A stretch of 64,000 bases of DNA from Ereboglobus sp. (GTDB taxonomy: Bacteria; Verrucomicrobiota; Verrucomicrobiia; Opitutales; Opitutaceae). This document shows, in pieces, positions 1 through 7,800 of the stretch. The translations under genes were made by a program, and so were the position numbers. The DNA lies in the NCBI GenBank assembly GCA_029974595.1, contig JARKRC010000011.1, forward strand, positions 1-64,000. The letters are read 5' to 3'. The notes beneath the pieces are model-generated. The model ran no database searches. It saw nothing but the letters and a program-made list of their open reading frames with translations, and was not told the origin of the DNA. How positions within the stretch are numbered: the stretch's first letter is position 1; each line of letters starts with the position of its first letter.

Positions 1-72
1 GTCGCCTATGACCAAACCCGTTACCTGAGCGCCCTGGCCAAACGGGCCCGCCCCCGGATCGCCCCAGCCTGA
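1..72 (+). CDS. C-terminal fragment of an unidentified protein, cut by the window edge
   Basis: Frame 1 is open from the first base to a TGA at 70-72 and encodes 23 residues rich in Arg and Ala (it starts VAYDQTRYLSAL). Basic tails of this kind occur in transposases and other DNA-binding proteins, but 23 residues are too few to assign a family. No start is visible because the gene begins upstream of the window. The fragment could be a chance open frame. Confidence 0.35.
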   Translation, partial: VAYDQTRYLSALAKRARPRIAPA

Positions 73-149
73 AAATCCTTCAAAAAAAGACTTGCGCGGA
101 CCACCTCAGCTTTTGGGCTGCCAGCCCGTGCCACACGACCCGCTCGCGT

Positions 150-211
150 CTCTCCTCCGACTTCTATCTTCTACATTTTGATCTCTTCTGTGTTTCCGTG
201 ATTTATAAAAC
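150..211. repeat. Short intergenic repeat, related to the core of the 41.1-41.5 kb element
   Basis: Positions 190-211 are a 22-nt exact match to 41305-41326, which lies inside the large inverted-repeat element there. The pyrimidine-rich stretch just upstream (about 160-188) has a loose 7-nt rhythm like the arms of that element family. This could be a degraded relative. Apart from this repeat, nothing is recognisable between 73 and 259. Confidence 0.5.
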
Positions 212-259
212 GCCGTCGTCTTGCATGAGATCACCGTTCTATTTGAAATGCCCTACTTT

Positions 260-1309
260 CTAATGCCTCCTTTGCGTGGACTCGCGCAAATAGACAGGCG
301 GAACAACCAGGATTTCGCGGGGGCGGTCGCTGGAACCTTCAAGCTGGTGGAAGAGCAGTGGAACCGCCTCGGACACCATGGCGTCATTTGCGCCGGCGAG
401 CGTGGAAAGCGGCGGCGTGAAAAACTCCGCCAGTTCATGATCGCCGACACCGACCACTGCCACGTCGCCGGGAATGGACAGATTACGTTGCTGGAACACG
501 CGATACGCTCCCACCGCGAGGCTGTCTGTCACGGCAAAGAGTCCGTCGCACCTGCCGCCGCCTGCGAAGAATTCGTCGAGCGCGACGATGGCGTTGTGTG
601 GTTGCAGACCCTCGCTCACGATGATGGCGGGCGGTTGTTTGCGGCGCGCCCTGATCGTCCGTTGAAACGCGGACACACGCTCCGAGGTCGCCTGTGTGAG
701 CAATTGGCCGTGAATGACCGCGGGGTTCTTGCAGCCCGCGTCCAGCAGGACTTCCGCCGAGCGGCGTCCCACGAAATCGGGCACCTCCAGCACGCAGAAA
801 TAACCGGGAATGCGGCGGCCAAGCACGACGGCGGGGAAGGGGAGCCTGGCCTTGGCGAGAAATGCATCATCGGCGGGGAGCGTGTTGGTGATGATGACGC
901 CATGGTAGCGATCCGCGTCGAGCAGCCCCGGTTTTTCGGAAAGGCGTCCGGCATGGAACATCTCGATGGCGATGGCGTGGCGCGTGTGTTGCGTCGAGCG
1001 CGCGTCCGCCTCGGCTTGGAGGGTATGCAACGCCTGTGCGACGAGCGGCAGCGGAGCCTCGAACGAGGTGAGGATGGCGAGATTGAACTCCCGTGTGGCA
1101 GGACGATGTGAACGCAGGCGGCGCCCGGCCATGTTGGGCACGTAGCCGAGTTTCTGGATTGCTTCGCGTATGCGCTTTGCCGTGGCGTCGGAGATACGCC
1201 GCTCGACTTGGCGGTTCGACAACACGGAGGATACCGCGGCCGACGACACGCCCAGATGTTGCGCGATTTCATGAATGGTGACGGCTGGCCGGTTCTCACT
1301 TGTTTTCAT
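260..1309 (-). CDS. LacI/GalR-family transcriptional regulator
   Basis: A 349-residue protein of normal length for the family. Residues about 10-62 form the LacI helix-turn-helix plus hinge (TIHEIAQHLGVSSAAVSSVL, then LGYVPNMAGRRLR). The rest is a periplasmic-binding-protein-like effector domain ending in a GVGDHELAEFFTPPLSTL segment typical of LacI proteins. The ATG at 1309 is the natural start, since the HTH begins a few residues later. The gene is divergent from the TonB-dependent receptor at 1702. The 392-bp spacer contains three related inverted repeats, so it probably controls both itself and the downstream carbohydrate locus in response to a sugar. The effector cannot be read from the sequence. 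Confidence 0.93.
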   Translation of the reverse strand: MKTSENRPAVTIHEIAQHLGVSSAAVSSVLSNRQVERRISDATAKRIREAIQKLGYVPNMAGRRLRSHRPATREFNLAILTSFEAPLPLVAQALHTLQAEADARSTQHTRHAIAIEMFHAGRLSEKPGLLDADRYHGVIITNTLPADDAFLAKARLPFPAVVLGRRIPGYFCVLEVPDFVGRRSAEVLLDAGCKNPAVIHGQLLTQATSERVSAFQRTIRARRKQPPAIIVSEGLQPHNAIVALDEFFAGGGRCDGLFAVTDSLAVGAYRVFQQRNLSIPGDVAVVGVGDHELAEFFTPPLSTLAGANDAMVSEAVPLLFHQLEGSSDRPREILVVPPVYLRESTQRRH

Positions 1310-1328
1310 AGTGTATCAGAAAATGGAT

Positions 1329-1353
1329 TTTGCTAAAATGAAAGTTTAGCAAA
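1329..1353. promoter_or_regulatory. Candidate operator 1 (lacI-proximal)
   Basis: A perfect 9-bp inverted repeat, TTTGCTAAA and TTTAGCAAA, separated by 7 nt. It starts 19 bp upstream of the lacI-type start codon, where binding could give autorepression. The half-site matches those at 1470 and 1607, but its spacer is 3 nt longer. Confidence 0.55.
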
Positions 1354-1469
1354 CGGGGAAGTCGATAATATTTTTGCCCTGGCTTCTGGGGGTCGCAATC
1401 GGCGGTTTGGCTGGTTTGCCGATTGGGCACGCAAATTTTGCCAAAAAAAACGAAAAAAAGCTTGACGAA

Positions 1470-1487
1470 TGCTAAATCATTTTAGCC
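1470..1487. promoter_or_regulatory. Candidate operator 2 (receptor side)
   Basis: The 18-bp site TGCTAAATCATTTTAGCC has half-sites GCTAAA and TTTAGC around a 4-nt centre. It overlaps the area just downstream of a TTGACG hexamer (1462-1467), a plausible -35 element, although no convincing -10 follows. It shares its half-site with 1329-1353 and 1607-1624, as expected for sites of the adjacent LacI-type protein. The rest of the 1310-1701 spacer holds a CT-rich tract (about 1529-1565) and no gene. Confidence 0.55.
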
Positions 1488-1606
1488 AAATCGTGCAGTT
1501 TTCAAAAAAGCGTACCCATCCAGCCCTTCCTTCTTCCCATCTTCCCCAACTTTCCCTGCTTATGCTTTTCCTAACTCAATTCGGTCATTTTAACCTTCAG
1601 TTGCGA

Positions 1607-1624
1607 TGCTAAAGCGATTCAGCA
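1607..1624. promoter_or_regulatory. Candidate operator 3 (receptor leader)
   Basis: The 18-bp site TGCTAAAGCGATTCAGCA has the same architecture as the site at 1470-1487, with one mismatch between the half-sites. It lies 77 bp upstream of the receptor start. Two sites about 137 bp apart would allow looping. Confidence 0.5.
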
Positions 1625-1701
1625 AAACAAATTTCAACCTTTGTCATGAGCGGACACACTGCGTGTTCCCTTCTGCAATCCACTGATGTTTTTCAACAAT
1701 A

Positions 1702-4700
1702 ATGCCTCCCATGCCACGTATTCCTTCATTTACACATCTCCGCCGCCTGTGCCTGGTCATCGTTATCGGCTTGTTTCCCGCCGCATATCCTTCCGGTTTT
1801 GCGCAATCCGCCGGTACCCTCCTCGTCAATGTCAGTAATCAGAGAACCAACGAGTATCTGCAAAAGGCCCGGGTTGAGATTCACGGCACAAACCGGGTCG
1901 AAAACACCAACGAATTCGGCGCAGTGGTGTTTGCCGGCGTGCCGGCGGGCGAGCATTCCGTGAAGGTTTCCTATGTCGGTCTGGCGGACGGCATATACAC
2001 AGTCACTATTACCGCCGGGCGGACCACCGAGTTATCCGCCGAGTTGGTCGATGATGATGTCGTCCTGCTTGAGAGATTCGTGGTGTCGGAGGAGCGCGAG
2101 GGCAACGCCGCTTCGCAAGCCCGCCAGAAAAACGCCGACAATCTCACCAATGTCATCGCGACCGACGCGCTCGGAATGCTCGTCAACGACAACCCCGCCG
2201 AGATACTCATTCGCATGCCTGGCATCTACGCGTTGCCGTCGGCGGAGGGCAACAGCGACCGCCCCACCATCCGCGGCATGAGCGGCGAGATGAACGCCGT
2301 TACCGCTGACGGCGGGGCTATCGCTTCCGGCCTCGGCATGAATCGCAGCCCTATCTTCACCAATATCGTCGCCAGCGGCTATGACGAGATCGAGGTCACC
2401 AAGGCCAACCGCCCCGACCAGCCTGCCGACTCGATCAGCGGTCGCATCAATTTTAAAACTAAGTCAGGCCTGACCATGAGGCGGCCCGGCCATGAATTCA
2501 CTTATCGCGTGGGCGGCAAATGGTGGCCGGGGTTCTTTGACTACAGCACCCGTCGTGCCACGCCGCCCTTCATGCCCAACCTCACGTTCGGATACCGCGG
2601 CCTGTTCGACGTTCTCGGGGAGAAGCGCAACCTGGGTGTCGTGTTGAATTTTTCCTACCTTGAAAACGGCACCCAGCGCGTCCAGCCCTACACTTATCTC
2701 GACGTGAACAACCCCGATGCCAGCACCCCGCGCTTCAGCACCAGTTACCAACGCTACAATAACATGCAGGATCGCCAGCTCACGGTGGGCAGCATGCGCC
2801 TTGATTACAAACTTTCGCGCCACTCGCGCTTCACGTTCAGCTACGAGTGGAAGAAGCAGGACCAGAACTTCGACAATCCCGATCATTTCAACATAATCGC
2901 CTATGCCTATCTGAATCCGCTAAACCATTCTTTTGGCGCCTCGACCACAAGCGCCGGCTACATCACCCACGATTCCACGCTGGATTTCACCAAGGTCAAC
3001 GCGGCGACCAACAACCGCACCTATTTCCGCTCTTACTCGACGACTTTCATCGCCGCAGACATGACCAACTCGCTTCGGTTCGCCGGCAACCATCGCCTGG
3101 GGGCGTGGGAGATTGATTACAACATCAACTACTCGCGCGCCATCCGCAAGGTCGGCGGTGGAGGGGTGGATTACGACGGCATGATGATCAGCAGTGTCAA
3201 CGCCTATGTATATAATATTGGCTGGACCCTCGATCGCCGGCAATCGGAGGTGTTCCCAGAGTTCACGCAGACCGATGGCCAGGATATTTATGACATCAAC
3301 AGCTACACCTACGGCAACGCCTCGGGAAGCCACGGCCACTCGAAAAACGAACTGGGCTCGGTTGATATCAACGTGGCCCGCACCGTAACGTTGCTGGGCC
3401 TGCCCGTGAGGCTGAGCACCGGCGGTGTCGCCGCGCGCAACCAGTATGACGAAAATCGCCACACCACGACATTCTACTATGTCGGCGAGGACGGGGTGCG
3501 CGGGACCAATTCGCTCACGGGATTGAACGACGACAACTTTGCCCTTTTCGAGACGTGGGCGCGCAAGGATCCCCGGTTGGATATTGGCGACATCCCCGTC
3601 TTCGACATCAAGGCCGCCGAGCGTTCAATTAGAAACGATCCGCGTCTTTGGCGTGTGAACGCCTACACAGAGGCATCCAATCTCATGGAGGGCATAAAGT
3701 CCGCGGAGGAGACCTCGTGGGCTGCGTTTATCCAAGCCCAGGCTCACATTGGACGCCTTGGAGTCGTCACCGGGGTGCGCATGGAAACAACGGACGTCAA
3801 GACCAGCGCTTGGGTGAAACAGAGAAACCGGCCCGAAATGAACGTGCCTGATGCGCAAGGCTGGGTGACGCCCGAGTCCGCCCAGCGGCGCATCGCCGAG
3901 GAATTCGGCCTTGTGCACGGAGCCACATCCTACACCAATTATTTTCCCTCCGTGCATTTGCGCTACGCCCTTGCTGAAAACACCATCCTGCGCGCCAGTT
4001 GGTCCACGGCGATGGGGCGCCCGACGCTCAGCAACATCCTGCCGGGCGCGTCGGACAATACCGACGCTCTGCGCGTCACCTTCGGCAACCCCACCCTCAA
4101 GCCGCAATACGCCACCTCCATCGACGTGTCGTTCGAGCAATATTACAAGCCGCTGGGCATGTTCACCATCGGATTTTTCCAAAAGAAACTGAGGGACTTC
4201 ATGTATGGGCAGCAACTGACGGACGCGGACATGGATGCCAACGGCATGATATTGGGCCTTTATGATTATATTGAATATACGGAACTCTATCCCGAATATG
4301 AATTCTTTCGATTTAACAACGGCGGGACAGGACAGGTGCGGGGCTTGGAAGTCGCGTGGGAACAGCAGTTCACTTTCCTGCCGAGTTACTTCAGCGGGCT
4401 TGCGCTTTCGGCCAACTGCACCTGGCTGAAGACCTCGGGCGATTATGGCCCGGGAGGCAACGAAGCGCTCACCGGTTTCATTCCCAGAACCGCCAATATC
4501 AGGCTCAGTTTCAAGCTGAACCGGCTTTATGCCTTTGTGCAATGGTCCGGCATGGATCGCTACCTTGCCACCTATGATGTGAATCCGCAGCGCCGGATAA
4601 GTGTGCTGAAACGAAGCGTTTTCAATGTCGGCGCCTCAATAAAACTGGGACGTTTTGCGACCCTGTCGGCGACGGCCAGCAACATCCTCGATGAACCGCA

Positions 4701-4788
4701 GCGGCGTGTTCACCACGTGAGCGGCGCCCGGCTCAGCACCACTTACAACGGCCCCTTCGTGACCGTTGCGTTGAACGGAAGATTTTAA
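1702..4788 (+). CDS. TonB-dependent outer-membrane receptor
   Basis: A 1028-residue outer-membrane protein. An N-terminal signal sequence (LCLVIVIGLFPAAYPSGFAQ) is followed by a carboxypeptidase-regulatory-like beta domain (about 38-115), a plug domain (about 135-250, with the PTIRGMSGEMNAVTADG and YDEIEVTKA segments) and a 22-strand-type barrel ending in a terminal Phe (VTVALNGRF). Receptors of this kind import oligosaccharides using energy from a TonB-ExbBD complex, and two TonB-like proteins are encoded at 41.5-43.2 kb. It lies first in the plus-strand locus, directly behind the putative LacI operators, so it is the likely entry port for the locus substrate. No SusD-like partner is present. 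The ligand is unknown. Confidence 0.92.
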   Translation: MPPMPRIPSFTHLRRLCLVIVIGLFPAAYPSGFAQSAGTLLVNVSNQRTNEYLQKARVEIHGTNRVENTNEFGAVVFAGVPAGEHSVKVSYVGLADGIYTVTITAGRTTELSAELVDDDVVLLERFVVSEEREGNAASQARQKNADNLTNVIATDALGMLVNDNPAEILIRMPGIYALPSAEGNSDRPTIRGMSGEMNAVTADGGAIASGLGMNRSPIFTNIVASGYDEIEVTKANRPDQPADSISGRINFKTKSGLTMRRPGHEFTYRVGGKWWPGFFDYSTRRATPPFMPNLTFGYRGLFDVLGEKRNLGVVLNFSYLENGTQRVQPYTYLDVNNPDASTPRFSTSYQRYNNMQDRQLTVGSMRLDYKLSRHSRFTFSYEWKKQDQNFDNPDHFNIIAYAYLNPLNHSFGASTTSAGYITHDSTLDFTKVNAATNNRTYFRSYSTTFIAADMTNSLRFAGNHRLGAWEIDYNINYSRAIRKVGGGGVDYDGMMISSVNAYVYNIGWTLDRRQSEVFPEFTQTDGQDIYDINSYTYGNASGSHGHSKNELGSVDINVARTVTLLGLPVRLSTGGVAARNQYDENRHTTTFYYVGEDGVRGTNSLTGLNDDNFALFETWARKDPRLDIGDIPVFDIKAAERSIRNDPRLWRVNAYTEASNLMEGIKSAEETSWAAFIQAQAHIGRLGVVTGVRMETTDVKTSAWVKQRNRPEMNVPDAQGWVTPESAQRRIAEEFGLVHGATSYTNYFPSVHLRYALAENTILRASWSTAMGRPTLSNILPGASDNTDALRVTFGNPTLKPQYATSIDVSFEQYYKPLGMFTIGFFQKKLRDFMYGQQLTDADMDANGMILGLYDYIEYTELYPEYEFFRFNNGGTGQVRGLEVAWEQQFTFLPSYFSGLALSANCTWLKTSGDYGPGGNEALTGFIPRTANIRLSFKLNRLYAFVQWSGMDRYLATYDVNPQRRISVLKRSVFNVGASIKLGRFATLSATASNILDEPQRRVHHVSGARLSTTYNGPFVTVALNGRF

Positions 4789-4842
4789 ACGGAAGAATGA
4801 ATCGCGAGCAAACAGCCATCATTGATTATATAATATAATATC

Positions 4843-7800
4843 ATGAAAAAAGAAATTTTGCATATTTACGAACGCGCAATGAAACTGCGTTGCCGCATTA
4901 TTAATCCGTGCCTTGCCATTATCATGGCGTTTTTCATCGTGCCACACCTTGCAGGCCAGTTGCCCACGGAGACGGTATATTGGGATCCGCAGGGGACGCA
5001 TTCGTCCGATACGGGCGGCTCGGGCGCGTGGAATTCGACCGATGCATTCTGGTGGAATGGCACATCCCCGGAAGCATGGGTTCCCGGCGTCAGCACGGCC
5101 AAATATGTGGAAATGATATTTGGCGCGGCAGGACAGGCGTCTCCCTACACCGTGACCATTGATTTTGCCGACCTGCGATGGCCGAACGGCACGAGCTCGA
5201 CCGTTGTTTACGCCACCAAATTGAGATTTCAGGGGGATTACATCGTCCAGAGCGGACTGGCTGGCGGAACGGTGATAGGAAGCGGCGATGGCTCCGCAGG
5301 CTATTATAATTATTTGGATCTCGTGAGCGTGCCGGGCTCAACCGTCACGTTTGGCGGCAATGGCAATCCGATCACACTTAATTCTTATGGCAACAACTCG
5401 ACAAATCCCAGTTTGAATTTTTATGGAGGCGGGACGTTCGTAATCGAGGCCGCCGCGCGTTTGTCGCAGGGGCAGGTCAACGGGCGCATCACCATTGGCG
5501 GCACAAGCGAGGCGCCGACGGCCATGTTTATGAAGCTAGGTTCATCCGCGACTGGCTCGCGCATTTTTGTGAACAATGGCGTGCTCAATGTCGACGGAGC
5601 TTATATAACATTAGCCAATTCGCTTAACACGGCAAACCGCTCCACAATCCAGATCGGCGCCACGGCTGCCGCGTCAGCGACCAACCGCCCCTCGGTTTTC
5701 AATTTGAACAGCGGCACCGTCATCGCCAACCCGACATGGACCGCGGCTGACAGGAACTCGGGCGTCCTGTTCGGCCATGCCACCACCAACGGCTACAGTG
5801 GCGGCACGTTCAACCTGAACGGCGGCCTGCTTGTCACCACGGACATCATGGTGAGCGCAACTGCGAATGCCGCCGTCACGGCGTTATTTGTATTCAACGG
5901 CGGCACATTGAGCGTCAGCGGCAACGCGACCCAATCGCACCTGAATGATTTTATATACGGCTTCAAGACCGCGGCAAACAATGCTGTCATAATCAAGGAA
6001 GGCGGCGCTTTTATTGATACAAGCAACATAGCGGCCAGCACCAATGGCGTCGCGGTGATACCATCAATCATGGGCGGCTCCGGTAATCTTACGAAGCTCG
6101 GCACGAAAACACTGGTATTGGCCGCGGCGAACACTTACACCGGTACGACAATCGTCAACGGCGGCACGCTCGTGGCAGGCGTGAGCGACGCCTTCGCCGC
6201 GAGCGCGGCGCTGGACATCGGCGCAGGCGCCGTGTTCGACGCTGGCGCGACCACCCAGACCGTTCGCAATCTTTCCGGGGCGGGCGCGCTTGTCGTCGCC
6301 GCTTCCGGAAAAGTGGTGTCCGTGAACGAAGAGGACAGCATTTTCGCGGGGAAATTCTCCGGCGCCGGTGCCTTTGAAAAAACGGGATCCGGTATGTTGA
6401 CCCTCGACGGCGATAACTCCGCCACTGAGACGACGATCACCTTTTCGGAAGGCACTCTTCTGCTCGGCGCCAATGGCAAACTCGCCGGCGCCGTGAACGT
6501 CGGCGCGGGGATGACATTTGGCGGACAAGGTGCCGCCGGTAATGCCTCCGCCGTCACCCTGGCGTCCGGCGCGCATCTTCGCGTGGGCTCTTTTCGCGCG
6601 ACCACGAGCGAGGTGCTCTCGCTTGGCTCACTGAGCCTCGCGGCAGGCTCGGTCATTGATTTCACCATGGCGTCGGGCAACATCAACACGCGCATCGGCC
6701 TCGCCTCGGCGCCCGTGCTGGCTGGCGGCGCGCAAGCCTCCGGCATCACGCTTAATTTCGAGCGGCTCGCCTCGGGCACCTACACATTGGGCAACATCGC
6801 GGCGTTGAACGGCGCGTCCATCCTGATCAACGGCGACGCCGCCGGCCCGCGCCAGACGGCGGCCTTGCGGGTGGACGGCTCCGATCTCGTGCTCGACGCC
6901 GCGTTCTCCGCCGCCGAGCGCATCACATGGACGGGTGGCGCGAGTGCCGCTTGGAATCGCACCGGCACAAACTGGAAAGTCTCGGGCGGCTCGACACCGA
7001 TCACGTTTGCCGATGGCGACAGCATGACGTTTGACAGCGTCTCCGATGCCGCTGACAAGCGCGACATCACCATCGCCGGCACTTATATGCGCGTGGCCGA
7101 CATGACCGTGACTGGAAACGGCAATTACTCATTCTCCGGCGCGGCGCTTGTGGGCGAGGCAAATCCCGATCTGGCCAGCACCCAAGGCCGTCTCCTCATG
7201 CAAGGTACCGGCACGCTCACCCTCGCAAACTCCGGAGTCAACGAGTTTGCGGGCGGCATTGAGCTGCAATCCGGCGCCATCCGCGCAGTCTCGGCGGGCG
7301 CGCTTGCTTCGAATAATATCAACGTTACCGATAACGCCGCACTCATCCTCGACGCTGCTGTGCTCGACGCGTCCGGCGCCATCGCCATCGCCGCAGGAAA
7401 AACACTCACACTCGATGCCACGGCAACGACCGAGGCGACGTTGTCCGGCAACATCGCTGGCGGCAATCTCACGAAAACCGGCGACGGTCTCGTGATCCTA
7501 GCCGCTGCTAACACCCACGCCGCCACCACGTTGGCAGGCGGCACGCTCGCGGTAGCCCATGCCGGTGCGCTCGGCTCTGGAGTAATCACCGCCGGCGCGT
7601 CCGCCTCGTCGGTGCCGGTGTTGCGGATCGACCTTGCCAATCACACCGTCAACAACGCCCTCGATCTTGGCGCCAATTTCATCGCGGTTGACACGCTTTC
7701 CAACAACACCACATGGGCCGGTGCCATCACAGGCAGCGGCACGCTCGGCAAATTCGGCTCAGGCACTCTATATATAAACGGTTCTATGCTGGCCGCCACC

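Noticed and set aside
1-72. Insertion-sequence transposase remnant
   Set aside because: Only 23 C-terminal residues are present, with no catalytic motif or terminal repeat, so a family cannot be claimed.
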